From positions 12,541,526-12,605,525 of the forward strand of contig CM068321.1 in assembly GCA_034766995.1 (NCBI GenBank): 64,000 nucleotides of DNA, given 5' to 3'. The notes under the pieces are model-generated. The model was not told the origin of the DNA and ran no database searches. It saw nothing but the letters and a program-made list of their open reading frames with translations. A program made the position numbers and the translations under genes. This stretch comes from Acanthacorydalis orientalis (taxonomy: Eukaryota > Arthropoda > Insecta > Megaloptera > Corydalidae). Position 1 is the stretch's first letter, and each line of letters begins with the position of its first letter. Positions 26,550-40,487 of this stretch are shown here, piece after piece.

Positions 26550-29260
26550 CTATTTTTTATATTTTGAAATGAAATCATAAAACTGGCTCCTAAGCTGCAA
26601 TTATTAAATCATACAATGTGTATTCAAAAATATTAATAATGTTTTTTAAATGAAAGAACAGAATAACAAATGATATATAAATGTCTCTGAGTTGAAGTGG
26701 ATCAGTAAAGAAAGATAATTATATAGGATATATAGGATTAAAAATCAATGGCGTGATAAGACGTTGATCTTTAAACAAGAAGTCACAATTACATTCGACT
26801 CTTCCGCGAAGAAATTTATATTTAAACTGCTTAAGACATATAATAGACTGTTATTTGAATGTGTGGTATAGAGATTTAACAATGATACTTAATTTAAATA
26901 CAAGATAAACTATTTAGCATTCGTTATATTAAATAAAAAAGTAACTTTGAGAGAGTTCTTTCACTCGATTATGATAATTTTAAATAAAAAATAATAACAA
27001 TTTTGAGATATCATCGTCAGGTTTTATTGAATTACTAAACGAGAACCATTATATAAATACAAGTCGTACAGAATGAAATTTCTTGAAACTATTGTCGGCG
27101 TGTACGTTCAATAGTCTCATAATAACATACACATCATACTCATTTGTATAACAGGGCGTCGCATTTACATCTTTTTAAAATTCATAAAGCAAAATCGACT
27201 GAATATAAATGTTTATATACCGAATTACTTCTAGTACGTAGAAATATTTTATCCTCCATGTTTGATTTAAATTTATATTACTGCTATTTTCAACGATAAT
27301 AATGTCTACATAGTTTTTAAATTTAAACTAATATAAAAATTATATAGACATAATTATTAACCGTATGTTATTTTCTCTCTCTCTCTATATATATGTATAT
27401 ATAGTTGTGCTTCAACTTATACATTAACCTTTTACATTTGTATTATAGAGAAAGGAAGGTAAAGGTGAAATATTTAATAAATATTTTGCTACGTTGAAAA
27501 TGTATAAAACAAAGTACAAGTATCAATAATTTGAGGAACTATAATTATGTGGGGGCAAATAGTTTGTTAATTTTAAAGTTAAATGTGTAATTTACAATTA
27601 AAATTATTTTACAAAAATGATTATTTAAATTCATTGAATATTTATTTAAAATATACAACTAAATAAGATCTTTTCCGCTATAACGAACACAAATTCTTTA
27701 CTTTCATTAAAAGTCAGTTATAAAAATAATATTGTTATGACCTAAGTAACATTTTTTTTCTGATTAAAGAATAAAAATAATTAAAATATTTAAGGGTATT
27801 ATTAGTTTGTAATAAAAATATTTATTTTTGCTCATATTTAAATAACTGTTTAAAGGTTATATTTAAATGGAAATAAAATGTTTTTTCTCATTTATATTCT
27901 ACGAAAATACGTTTAAAAAATTCAATGAAAGCTTATTGTATGTTTACACAATTATTTATATACAACAACATTATTTTAATGATGTTTCTATCACATTTAC
28001 AAAATCCACAGTTTTAAAAATTACACACATATCAAGTTAGAATGAGCAAAATTAAACTCAACTGTTTAAACTTGCTAGTGCTTAATAAAATGAACTTGTT
28101 TCCTGGACTTAATTTGATATTTAGAGAATAAGTTGTATGCTTATTCTGGATTTGTAATTTTTTATATAATTTTGAAACTTGAAGACTGGTGCTTCTTTGA
28201 TAAAATATAGTATTAAGAACAACGACAAGCATTTTTTTAGTTTTAGTAGTTTTATTTGGTAAATATGCAAAAAATAAGGTTTTTATGTTAGTCTTTGAAA
28301 TAATATCATTTATCAGATATTATTTAAGAATTATCACAGAGCGCAAGATAAGTCCGTACAGTTTTTTTTCTATATATCTTCATGCATGTTATTTTCCCAC
28401 TCGTAACTGTAAACTATTTTTGTAATGGTTTTTGTGATCCCTGGGTACATAAGTGTACACGCTTCTTAACTAGAATAATAGACCATCTCTAAACATTAAA
28501 AAAACGTACGAAATTCCGCCTGAATCTGCCGATAAAAGTAAATAATTGGCAACGATTTGATTTTTATTTTTATTATTGCAGCTATTAGGAAAAAACTGAT
28601 TTTTGTAAACATTTCTGAGACATGTTTTCAATAGTCATCTTCAAATAGTAATCCAGAGGTTTTGATTTAAATTTGTTTTCCTTTGTTGTTTCCGATTACT
28701 TTCCTTAAATCCTGGCTATATGTCTTTAATTTTTATTATTTTACTAAGATTATATTTCCTTTCACGGGAACTACTTTGTTGTGTATCATTTAATTTACTA
28801 TTTCTTTAAGTTATTTTAATTATCCACTAACTGAATACTTTAAAAAATGATAAATATGGAAGTGATGTTTAAAAGATGTATCCATAATATGACATGAACA
28901 TAATAACCACATGACTTAACAACTGATCTTTGAGTAGAATTTTTCATCAGTACATTACTGAAATGGTACATTTTCGTGATTACATCTTTTCACCAGATTA
29001 TTGAATCTTTTCCAGACGTGTATGAATACAACCATTTATTTTTTTACAATGAAAATATACGATTGTTTTTCCCAATTTTTTTTTAAAAAAACCCCAAAGC
29101 ATCTTAAATGATAATTGATGCTTTTTAAATAAAGCACCACTCAGATTACACACAAATTTTATTGCACTGTCTTGATGATCGTCGCCCTTTAAATCGTCAG
29201 TTATTATCTTCCAAAATTAATTAGGGCATACGTGTCATATTCTGGTTGTTGCAAATAGAG

Positions 29261-29298
<38 letters not shown>

Positions 29299-30821
29299 GA
29301 ATATAGTTTAGTAGAAGTGAATTATAGAAGATAAAAACTTAGATGATTTAAAATAACGTTGATTATCGGAAAAAAGATATCAATAGGAGCACAGGTGTAA
29401 AGACAAACAGTTATCTTTTTTAATTATATTTGAGTTAGTTAAAAAATCGTACTTGATAAAAAAATATTGATGAAAATTTATTCACGTAACTAATTACAAA
29501 ATGAAGATTATTAAAAAGTTTATAATCTATTATCAATTTAAAGTACAAATAAATTATTAAAAATATATATATATATGTCTATTTCGAAATCTATATCAAT
29601 ACGTTTTGAATGTTAAAGGTATTAAATAATTACTTATATATCATAATGCATGTACATAATTGATTTCCAAGTTATTTCATTTTGTACTCATACCTTAAAC
29701 ATCGATTACGTATAATAAGAAAACCGCAATCATCTTTGCATACTAACTCGAAAAGGAAAATTTCTCTACATGTGCTTTCAGTTTCTGTGTTTCGTGAGGA
29801 CAATTATAAATATTTAATATGATCATCATATAACACCTACCTCACTTTCAAATTTTGAAATATACATTGTTACCGACAAGTTACATTAAACAATTCGTTT
29901 CTACTAATAACAATGCTATCAGAGTTATATCTTTTATAATTTTACGTTCAAATGAATGTAATTGTCTTATTAGCAGTGTGGTAAATTAATATTAGTTTAG
30001 TACGAAAATAAATTATTCTAATAATTCTCAATGAATGATTTTGACGTACTGATAAAAATTTTTCTATATTATATCATAACTGGTGTACAACACTTAATAT
30101 ATAATTAGTAAGTACAAAAGATCTGTTGCGTAAACATTTTATGATTAAGGAAACTATAAAATATTAGTAAATGATTTTTAATACGTTTTTATATTCGTTT
30201 TATCTTTATGTATATCAAGTCGTTTTTAAATAATTTTACGAGAAAAAATAAATAAATAAAAAGTAACAATGAAACAGTTAAATAAACACACATATACCAC
30301 ACACACACACATATATATGTATATATATACATTTATGTATAACACTAAAGTATGACTTATGTGATTCAATAAAATTATTATTCGTTATGTAGAGCTATAA
30401 ATAAAACAAATAAGTACGTTTAGAAATTATGCATCGCTAACCACAGATGTAATATATATAATATAAATCAAACAACCTTCTTAATAAAGTAAAAGACATG
30501 GTCAGTTATGTTCGATATTGAATTAAAGGAACAAGTTGATTAATGAACTATTGAATTGTATACTTTTTGAACGGTTTAAGATCATTGACACTGGTATACA
30601 AATTATACTTTTAAGCAAATACAACTACATATTGTCCAATATCTAAGCGCTGTTTTACTTTCACTATGTAGTGATACCTGTAATCGGATGAAACTAAATA
30701 TTTCCGTATGCACCTACTATGTTGACCGAAAACAAGGTCGTGTTGTTAATTTTAATGTCATTAATAACAATCTGATTCTTTCGTCATCGATGCATACTTT
30801 TATACATACATAAATATTGCA

Positions 30822-30857
<36 letters not shown>

Positions 30858-31872
30858 TTATAAAGGCAAATATTTTATAACACAATGCAAGCAGACACAT
30901 TTAAATTTATATATATATATATATAATTTTCGGTTGTTGACATTTATTTATAGATACATATTTTTTTCAATTTTTAATTTAAGCTATTTAGACTTTCTTT
31001 TTCACATATTTTCAATTTATGTTCTATCTTTATCTGTTATACACATAGGTCTGTTTTGATTCTTTGTATATTTATTACTTCTTTAAAAAATCATACACCC
31101 ACTTTATTTTTTGCATTAATCCTTGCTCACTTACATCATGGCATCGGCAGCAGGTTCATTGTTTTGATGCAGTATTAATTTATTTTTATTCCATACTATT
31201 TTGTCTCTAAGTCAACTCAATCTATTTAAACCATTATGACGATATTATTTATTTACTATAATATAATGAATGAATCCTCGGAAAAAAGTCTAAGGAAATA
31301 ATTGTTATCCAGGATATTAAGAAAATCGGAAACAAAACATACCGTAAAAAATATTGAAACAGTATGATTATACTTCAATCAAATGTAGAAAAAAAACAGC
31401 ATGGTAGAATAAAATTAAAATTCATTTATTAAATATAACGATATACTCGTTTATTATCATGCATCTATTTGGATAAATCTGTTTTATGTGATAGTCGTTA
31501 GAAAAAGTGTAAATCGATAAGTTTAGAGAAAATGAAAGACAGAATGAAAGTCAGCAAACGAAGCCAAACAAGAATGAACTGGTTCTAGTGACATTGCTTT
31601 ATCGTATATAGTTTGTCAAATATTGATTGAAATTATGTCATTAAAAAATTCTTTAAAAAACAATTATTGAATATTGTGACCAGAAAAAAATGACACGCGG
31701 AGAAAAATATCATTTAGTAGCTGAATAATTTTGGAATTGAGGATTTAAATTTCATTTCCTTATGTGAGAACAGATAAAATATTTTACCATATCTATCCAA
31801 ACAAAGCGGCATTTTCTATTTAAATATTGAGACGTTACGCTAAAATGAACTTCGATTACTTTTTATTGTATA

Positions 31873-31873
<1 letters not shown>

Positions 31874-31938
<65 letters not shown>

Positions 31939-31942
31939 ATAT
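31874..31942. repeat. (TA)n(TG)n microsatellite
   Basis: TA run passing into about nine TG units. Confidence 0.95.
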
Positions 31943-32306
31943 CTTATATACATACATGAATATATAATTTGAGAGTTTATCTTCTTGCTAGACAAAAACC
32001 CCTGAATCTATAATTATACATTTTTCAGCTAGTTTGCAACTTAAACAAAAATCTTCTAACAAGTTTATATCCCATTGTTTTGATATATTAATTAAATATA
32101 CTTTTTAATTTTAAAACGATATTAAGAGATATTTAAATCATTTTGAAGCTATTTCAATATAAAAAGTATATATATTTGACACCACTCTCACACAGATTTC
32201 ACGTTCTCTAGGAAATTCAATGCTACTCATCTGCTCCCACAGACATAATACATTCACCTTACAGTCAAATCGAATACTAATTGTAGTTAATGTATGAGAG
32301 GGCACC

Positions 32307-32312
<6 letters not shown>

Positions 32313-32358
<46 letters not shown>
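32313..32358. repeat. (TA)n microsatellite
   Basis: About 45 bp, pure. Confidence 0.95.
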
Positions 32359-32362
<4 letters not shown>

Positions 32363-32649
32363 TATTCATAAATATGCGTGTGTATACAGATACAATAATA
32401 CAGATTATGGTTAATATGCATAATCCTGGTAAATATGATAACCAATAATTTTATACAACGAAGAACTTATAGGATTCATGTACGATATTCCTGATTTTAA
32501 ATAGAATTTCTAGTTATTTTATATAATTTTTAAAAACTGAATTGATTTATATGAAAAATCTAAAAGCATAAATATCTAAAGCATATACAATTAAAATATT
32601 ACAAGAAAAATTTATCAGAACCGAACTGGATTTCATTTGATCTAATATA

Positions 32650-33110
32650 TGTGAGAATTAACCTGTTTTAATCTAATTTGACTCGATTATCCTGACTTAA
32701 TAATATTACTTATGATCTGCTATAATCTGAGATAATTTTATCTGACCTGATTTGCCACTGTAAATGAAAAATGTAGACGTTAAGTGCACACCCCACATAT
32801 ATTATTACACTATACTATATCATTCCGTATTAAATTATAACAAGAAAATATATTACAACAAGGAAATTGACTTAACTTATCCTAACTGATCCAGATTTAA
32901 AACCAACGATTTAATTTTCCTAACTTGCCACTAAAATCGATTAATGTAACTGAATTGAATGAATGTATATTTAAATTGACTTCACTTATCTGATCTGATT
33001 TGATCAATCTTAAAATATTACTTCTCTATCATGACACAATCCGGTATCATTTTACTTGAAATGACCTGCTACTGATTTAAAAAATGTAAACCCTGAGTGT
33101 ACATAAACTA
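32650..33110. repeat. Diverged tandem repeat cluster, ~150-170 bp units
   Basis: A block beginning CCTGATTTGCCACTG at 32746 recurs as CCTAACTTGCCACTAAAAT at 32919 and CCTGCTACTGATTTAAAA at 33065. The first and third are each followed by an AATGTA(G/A)AC block and a GTG(C/T)ACA block at similar offsets. The motif AATATTACTT (about 32703 and 33012) precedes the first and third. CTGAT/CTGACC words are unusually frequent throughout. Probably an old minisatellite. Confidence 0.5.
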
Positions 33111-33299
33111 TACGTCATTTCATTAGCCAAATTAACTATAATTTTTTTCAAAAAATTGTTGGGTATTGTATAATAGCCTGTTATTGTATATACGGGGAAT
33201 TTAAACATTTTTTTAAAACTAATTAAATATTTCTTATATTTATTAATGTCATATTCATGGGTTACTATAAACAATTATCACAATATACACATTTACCAT

Positions 33300-33352
33300 T
33301 ATATATATATATATATATATATAAATATATATATACAATATATATATATACA

Positions 33353-33392
<40 letters not shown>

Positions 33393-33420
33393 AATATATA
33401 TATACATATATACATAATAT
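33300..33420. repeat. (TA)n with ACAATATA interruptions
   Basis: Interruptions of the form TACAATATATATATACA recur, giving a longer sub-period. Confidence 0.95.
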
Positions 33421-34065
33421 GAAAAATAATGTCCATATTATTTAATAGGTATAAAATATATGCATCAAAGACAACGAGGGATTTTATTTTTTTCAAAATC
33501 AGTATATTTCTAGAAAATTAAAAAGTTAGTCTAAATTTATTAAATGTATAGTCAATCTGTAGTTTTGAATATTATGAATACATATTTTCCAATAAAAATA
33601 AACGAAAATAATAAATATTTTTTTTATAAATTTAAAGTAAATTTTCTATCTACTTTTTAAATAAATATTATATGATTTTTTCCGTTTGTCGAAACACAAC
33701 ATTTTTACTTGTTTTTAAAATATATCAAACTGAAATAATTAATTAGTTTTTCTTTCTTCCTTATTTGATAAAATCATTATATTGTAGATTTTATGATACT
33801 CGGTATCAAAAAATCAATAATAACTTTTTTATTTTTGTACAATTGTAAAGACTTGAAAAGAACAATGTTACGGATATTAGAAATTTACATTAGCATTATT
33901 GTTGATTTGCATTATCGGGTTGGTTTTTGATTTTTAATTTTATGATCGATATGCTTCGATTGAAACAGATTGATTATATAGGAAATTAAATTGCTAGAAA
34001 TATAATATTTATAACATTAATTGGAATTATATATATAATTTTGTTATAAAATTTGCGAAACATTA

Positions 34066-34607
34066 CCAAACTTCTGATATCATTATTATATTATAATAAT
34101 ATATTCATAATGACCTTAAATCTAATTTAATAACATTACATTGTAGAATTTGTTATCCAAAAATACAATATTAATTCTTCGTGTCTTAAGCAAATGTTTG
34201 AACTAAAAGTAAATTTTGATAAATTAAAACGATTTTATTATATGTACTTTCTATATATATTATCATCTTAAATTACATATTAAGAAGACAGTTGAGAATT
34301 TATAATCATTTAGAAGTTAATTCAATATTAAATTTTTTTATATATGTATATATATATTTATGAAATCTGATTTTATTTTAAAAAACTTACAGTGAAAATA
34401 TTTTCTCTAAAATGTTAGTTTCAATAATTCTTATAATTTATTATTGGAAAGGATTGAAATTCATAAACAACATTCTTTTTCAACATAACAAAATTAATAA
34501 TGTTTTTAAGTGCTATTATAATTTTTACTTTATTTAAATAGAATTTTGTTCGTTTATTTTTAATATTATTGAATACAATTAGTAAAGAAAATGAAAGTTT
34601 AACTGGA
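34066..34607 (+). repeat. Tandem duplication, copy 1
   Basis: Begins CCAAACTTCTGATATCAT and runs about 542 bp to GAAAGTTTAACTGGA, where copy 2 starts directly. Shared internal landmarks include TAGAATTTGTTAT, AATACAATATTAATT, TCTTAAGCAA, AAAACGATTTTATTAT and TTATTATTGGAAAGGATTG. Non-coding. Confidence 0.92.
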
Positions 34608-34888
34608 CCAAACTTCTGACATCATGATTATGTTATAATAATATATGCATAATGTCATTAAATCTAATTTAATATTACATAGTAGAATTTGTTATTCAGA
34701 AATACAATATTAATTTTTCGCGTCTTAAGCAATTGTTTGAAGAAAAAGAATTTAATAAATTAAAACGATTTTATTATAGAATGTCCTTCTATATGTATTA
34801 TCATCTTAATTACATATTATAAACACAGTTGAGAATTTATATTCATTTAGAAGTAAATTTAATATTAAAACATTATATATATATATAC

Positions 34889-34944
<56 letters not shown>

Positions 34945-35190
34945 TATCTGCTTTTTTTAAAAAAAAAACTTATGGTGAAAATATTTTCTCTAAAATGTTA
35001 GTTTCAATAATACGTATAATTTATTATTGGAAAGGATTGAAATTCATAAACAACATTCTGCTTCAACATAACAAAATTAATAATGTTTTTATGTGCTATT
35101 ATAATTTTTACTTTGATTAAATAGAATTTTGTTTGCTTATTTTTAATATTATTATATACAATTAGTATAGAAAATGAAAGTTTAATTGGA
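34608..35190 (+). repeat. Tandem duplication, copy 2
   Basis: Head-to-tail second copy of 34066-34607, diverged by scattered substitutions and small indels. It is longer because its internal (TA)n, short in copy 1 near 34340, has grown to about 65 bp at 34876-34942. Ends GAAAGTTTAATTGGA. Confidence 0.92.
34876..34942. repeat. (TA)n microsatellite inside copy 2
   Basis: About 65 bp. Its counterpart in copy 1 is only about 22 bp, so the expansion postdates the duplication. Confidence 0.9.
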
Positions 35191-35247
35191 ATTATGTTTT
35201 CCTTTATCTCTTTCTATTTATCTATCTATACTTGTAATATATGTATG

Positions 35248-35282
<35 letters not shown>

Positions 35283-35471
35283 GTATATAAAAAATTGGTT
35301 TTCTTTCCTCTAGGAGATAGATAAAATACATTGAAGTGTGTAAGAAATAGATTGAAACGATATGAATTACTGAAATAATTAGAACAATTATTTTGGTAAT
35401 TACTAGTACAGTTTATTAAAAATTGTCCTAAACACGCTTCCATTCTTATACATACATACATACACATATAA

Positions 35472-35510
<39 letters not shown>

Positions 35511-35802
35511 CATATACATCATTGACTGATCAATTGTTGGATAGTTTTGAAGTAATTAAAGATATTTCAAAATACATGCTATAAAAACATACGACTCGTA
35601 CTTAGTAAGTGAGGTGTAAATCTATAATCACTTGGTAACTCTGTGGACTAAATTGAAGCACCCGCTTTGGAGGCCACCAAAAATGTTATATTTCTTAATA
35701 AAAAAAATTTCTGCTCATGAGATCATTAAATAATTTGCGAAACGTGAGTTATGATCTCTGAATGCCGCTGACGTGAAATTCTATGACTAACACTCGTCAG
35801 GA

Positions 35803-36174
35803 TCTTAGTGCAGGGGTGGAGAACATGTGGTCTTAAGGTCTTTTGTGGCTTTATAGGGTCTTATGTGGATTCTTTTAACTAAATCCAAATTTTACAGAAC
35901 AAATCTTTTTTTTGTAGTAAAACTTCATAAATCGTGTGTTACGAAACCTGAGCTGCAATTACATTCATGACGAACGTGCAACGGATGTTTACTCTAAAAT
36001 TAACAAATAGTTTTCATTTTTTGATATTATTAGGAATATAGTAGCTGGATTTTTACAAAATAATGTACATTTTTAAATATATCTAATTGAAGTTTCTTGA
36101 ATGCGACCTAATTTGTTTACAGCTAAATAAAGCAGACTTCCAACATGAAAAGGTTCCCTACCCCTGACTTAGTG
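35803..36174. repeat. 8-bp target-site duplication pair of the hAT element
   Basis: TCTTAGTG at 35803-35810 and ACTTAGTG at 36167-36174 flank the element and agree at 7 of 8 positions. Eight base pairs is the duplication length typical of the hAT superfamily. Confidence 0.75.
35811..36166. mobile_element. Non-autonomous hAT element (MITE), 356 bp
   Basis: The left end CAGGGGTGGAGAACATG and the right end in reverse complement (CAGGGGTAGGGAACCTT) form inverted repeats with the CAGGGG start common in hAT elements. There is no transposase frame, so it must have been mobilised in trans. It sits inside the older mariner relic, which dates it as the younger insertion. Confidence 0.82.
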
Positions 36175-36439
36175 TCACCCAGGTATACAATAGGATAATC
36201 CAACTTAGTCGGTAATAAGAAAATAATCTTACTCTATTGACAAGCAACGAGATACATGTGTTAAGCCAGCGAATAATATTGTTTTCTGAGAGTTCATATG
36301 GCATCCACTTTGCTGTGTTAAGAATTTTTCTCATCTCATGTAATCGTCTTGAAACTGTTATTCGAGTAACTCTCAGTTACTCCGCAAGTTCCTCTTGCAT
36401 CTTTGATGGATTTTCATTCAAAAATGATTACAAATCATG

Positions 36440-37797
36440 CAAAATGCAAAATAAACTTCTGCATACACCTAATATTTTTTGTTTTGTTTTATTTATTACA
36501 GAATCAAATTTATAGAGACTGCCTTATCTATATATCATTTATTAATGTTCTATTGTACTATATTTGTGTTCTTCTATACAATATTATCAGTTTAATTATA
36601 TTCTATTTTTTTTGTTTTTAGGATATTTTCTTGTTTCTCTAATCTAAATTACCTTTAAAGTGAACATCCTCTCCCCCAAATTAATTCGTATTAACAAGGC
36701 TTTACTACACCTGCTACTGAAAAACAAATATACTGATAACGGTGGTCGTATACATTATTGGAATTACAACAATATTCAACAATAAAAATAAAAGATATTT
36801 TACTATTTTAAGTATTTTCTATATTTAAACATCATCTTCACAAATGCTTTGAGAAAATATACTTTTAAAAATTGTTCTACTTTTTGTACTTTTCATACTA
36901 ATAACTTTAATTATAATTTATTATTTCGTTATTAGAGATGTTCTATATATATATATATATATATATACAATTAACTTTTAATTAAAAAAGGTAAAATATA
37001 AAAAAATTAAAATTATGCAGATCATCTATACGTGCCATTCGAATGGATATAATATCGCAATTTATTTATTTGAATTTAAATACTTGAATCAAGGAAAATA
37101 AAAGTATAAATTCTAGAAATTTCTAAAAACTGACCAGTGAAAATTAAACAAAGCAATTAAGCGTTTAAGCATGTAGAACGTTTAATTTCAAAATATTCTA
37201 AATACTAGTTTTGCTAATTTCAAATCTGTTTCTGTATTATTATATTTTTTATGTTCAATGTGCTTTTAGAATCCATTTTCTGTACCTATTTAAAAATAGT
37301 AAAATTATTTATGCTAACTAGAATCTATAAAGAGGGCAATTACTTTCTATTATTCAATTTTAATTATATTATTATAATACAGACGTTAACCTGTTTTAAA
37401 TATTGTTTTTTTATTTTCATTTTCGTAAGTTCCGTTTATAAAACTGAAGTACTTAAGCATTTCTTTCAACACTACTTTTGGACTATTTACAAAAATAATT
37501 AAATTAAAAATTACTATTTCAGGAAACAACTCTTTTTATTTCTGAGATTTCGTTATATATTAATTAAAAAAAAACATATCTTTTATTTTATTTTTTAGAA
37601 TAATAGACTCTGAGTCGAATTAGAAGTGGATGTCTTTATCTACGATATAATTGAAATGTATTTTATTTTCATTTCGTAAAATTACTACAATCATAACTAG
37701 AACAATGTAATAAAATGTAATGTTTCTTTTTGCTAATTATTTTAGATCATTAGTCATAATATTATTTTTATGTTTTACATCGGATTAATTACTTAAA
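36440..37797. other. AT-rich intergenic stretch
   Basis: Upstream of the gene's presumed promoter. It holds a (TA)n array at 36944-36967 and no supportable coding frame. Confidence 0.55.
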
Positions 37798-38101
37798 AGT
37801 GGGGATACTGTCATTCGAACGATACGCTTTATAAGAAGTGGGTCATCTTCCGCGACGATGCACAATCACTAAAAGACGTTGAGGCGAAGTGAGAGTGAGA
37901 TTCTTTTATAACGGCTAACTCTCCATTGATACGGTGCATCTAAGTGTCTTAAGACTAAACTGTATATGTAGAGTTTTGCGAGAGTCATTGCCGGTAGTAA
38001 ATGATTAACAGTTCTTAGTGTAATACGTTGCTGAATTAAAATAACTCTTGTATAGTGTCATTATAAACGTATATATATTTTCTTATTTTTTTTTCACGAA
38101 A
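37798..38101 (+). promoter_or_regulatory. Likely core promoter and 5' UTR
   Basis: A GC-richer block in AT-rich surroundings directly precedes the ATG AAG|GTAAGA exon. TATA-like motifs occur at 37828 (TTTATAAG) and 37904 (TTTTATAA). The second would place a start near 37935, giving a leader of roughly 165 bases. The leader contains at least one short upstream ORF (ATG near 38000 ending TTCTTAG). The start context of the main ATG is CACGAAAATG. Promoter position is inferred, not shown. Confidence 0.45.
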
Positions 38102-38107
38102 ATGAAG
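38102..38107 (+). CDS. Exon 1: Met-Lys only
   Basis: ATG AAG followed by the donor GTAAGATTT. Phase 0 joins it to the ATG ACT GGT codons of exon 2. Without it, exon 2's own first ATG (54488) would still give a usable signal peptide, so the choice rests on the strong donor, the GC-richer leader and the matching phase. cDNA 5' ends would settle it. Confidence 0.6.
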
Positions 38108-38927
38108 GTAAGATTTCATATTTTATAATTATTTTTTATTATGAACATCATATACTTTAGACATGGATAAGTTTTTAAAAATATATCTTTTAATGTTTAA
38201 TTCTATAAATGTTACTTTGTGTTTCAAAAATATCATAATAACCATTGATATAAACTATTGAAACAATTATTATAACTTTAAACAAGTCTTGCGTGCTGTA
38301 ATTAAGTATGACTATTGTTTAAGAAAACTAAAAATGATATGTATAAAAAGAAATTTCGATACAGTTCTTAGCTTTTAAAATTATATATTTGATACAAATT
38401 TCAAGCAATATGATTTCAAGTTAATTAATTTTTAAACTATATTATTAGTTTGTTGTAATGTATGAATTAATATTCTATTAAATAATTCATTTCGTTATTC
38501 ATAAAATACGAATGTTATTGGTTAGAAAATAGTATTTTTTTCTAATATTTCGACATCTGAATTAGCTCGTTTTATATACATGTAATGAAAACACTTTTAA
38601 TGTCGTATATATGAAAAAATATAATTAGTATACCGGTGAGATTATAAATAATTTAAGGATAAAATATGTTGAATCAATAATAAATGATTATCATTATGTA
38701 TTCTTATTAATTATAGTTGCACTATTTAACAAATTGAATTAAAGAAGGAGTCATTTTGTATTTTAAAATTAAATTATTATTTTTTTGCAAAATGTGATAT
38801 TATTTTATTATTAATATTTTGATTTTATAATTAGGGTTTGTATTAAATTTTAAATTGAATATTTTAATTCTGCTGTTTCTCTCTTTCTCCTTCTCTTTCT
38901 ATATATATACATATATTTGTATTGTGT

Positions 38928-38986
<59 letters not shown>

Positions 38987-38990
38987 CATA

Positions 38991-39068
<78 letters not shown>

Positions 39069-40220
39069 TTGGTCCTGTTGAATCAATCCTGAAATATGTT
39101 GCTACAACTAATTTCAGCTTTTAAGTCAACTTCTGGTAGGTTGATTTACACTTGGAATATACATTACGCTATCAGAATATAGCTCAAGAGTAGGAACCAG
39201 ATGTAACAAAATAATATAATAATAATGTAATGTACTTCAATTAAAAATTTTGTCGATGTGCGATATGCTGTATTAATTTATATAAATTCTATTTAAAATC
39301 TATTTATTGGAACATGTGTGGTACTGAATATATTTAAAATTATAACAATTTTTAGAAAATAAGGCTGCAAAGACAAAATTATTTTAATTTATTGATATAT
39401 ATATATATGAATATATATGTTTGTTTATTTACATTTACCTTTTTTTATATAATAATTGTTCCTTGAACAGGAATTGAACGTTTTGAGAGGTGATAGTATT
39501 CTATTTTAACAACATAGCTTAGTATAATTGTGAAGCAATTATAAGGCCTTTAGATTATTACAATGTACTCATATTAAAGACAATTTAGTAAAGCTTATAT
39601 TTTAATAATTACTTTTAAGTTATTAAAATATATTCAGTTGAAAACAAGAAAATAATGTATTGTTTTTGTGCACCTGTAGTTATTAATATGTTTTAAAAAA
39701 TATAAGTTTCGTTTCTGACCTTACAGTGATTCTAATAAAATATTACTTTATCTATTATAAAATTTAAAGATTTTTTAATAGCTATTATTCATTTTTTAGG
39801 TCACACCTCACTTGAAAATAAATTTCATGTTTATATCTTCAGTGTTCTTTCAAATTATTTAATAGACCATTAAAACGTATTGAAGACATTTTTGAAAGAT
39901 TTATTACACCTTCTCTGTATTTTTTCGACCTTTACAGATTAGACACATCTGATAGTTTAAGAATATTTGCTGGTCAATAAAGATATCCAATAAAAGTAAT
40001 GTGCACGTGCGTAAATTTACTGTGATTATATAAAGTCAATATGGTTATTGCGAGTAGAAAGAATGGATTGACTTATTTTTTCATAAAATACAATGGGTAT
40101 TTAGAACAAAGCTAATTAATTATACCGTGGTATATTCAACGATTAGTAAGTGGGCTTATACAAGCTACATTTTCTTTCAATGATTATATATATATAAATA
40201 TCTATCTATCTATCTATCTA

Positions 40221-40257
<37 letters not shown>

Positions 40258-40430
40258 TTTCCCTGGATTTGAGCACAAATAGCGCGATTGTCTACCGAGT
40301 CATATGCCGACTTTTCTTTAATATGCTGACTTTGGCTGTTGGGGCACCATTCGCCTCTAGGGACGGACACCAAAATGACTAAACCTTTTTCCATAGGCTG
40401 ACCAAAAACATCGTCTAATTCGTGCCAAAA

Positions 40431-40487
<57 letters not shown>

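Larger units (their letters stand above)
24620..32649. other. AT-rich non-coding stretch with TA arrays
   Basis: No gene, splice-bounded frame or element end could be supported. The contents are microsatellites and one perfect 22-bp palindrome (26528-26549). Confidence 0.55.
35590..36440 (-). mobile_element. Mariner transposase relic split by a hAT MITE
   Basis: Read on the minus strand, about 36410-36180 encodes Arg-Glu-Glu-Leu-Ala-Glu, then Val-Thr-Arg-Ile-Thr-Val-Ser-Arg-Arg-Leu-His-Glu-Met, then Lys-Trp-Met-Pro-Tyr-Glu-Leu-Ser-Glu-Asn-Asn. These are the linker/second helix-turn-helix and WVPHEL region of mariner transposases. Beyond the inserted element (35811-36166) the minus strand continues to a Glu-Leu-Pro-Ser-Asp-Tyr match near 35637, the place of the third catalytic Asp in the SPDLAPSDY block. 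Several stops, frameshifts and probably an internal deletion make it inactive. The outer ends were not located. Confidence 0.7.
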
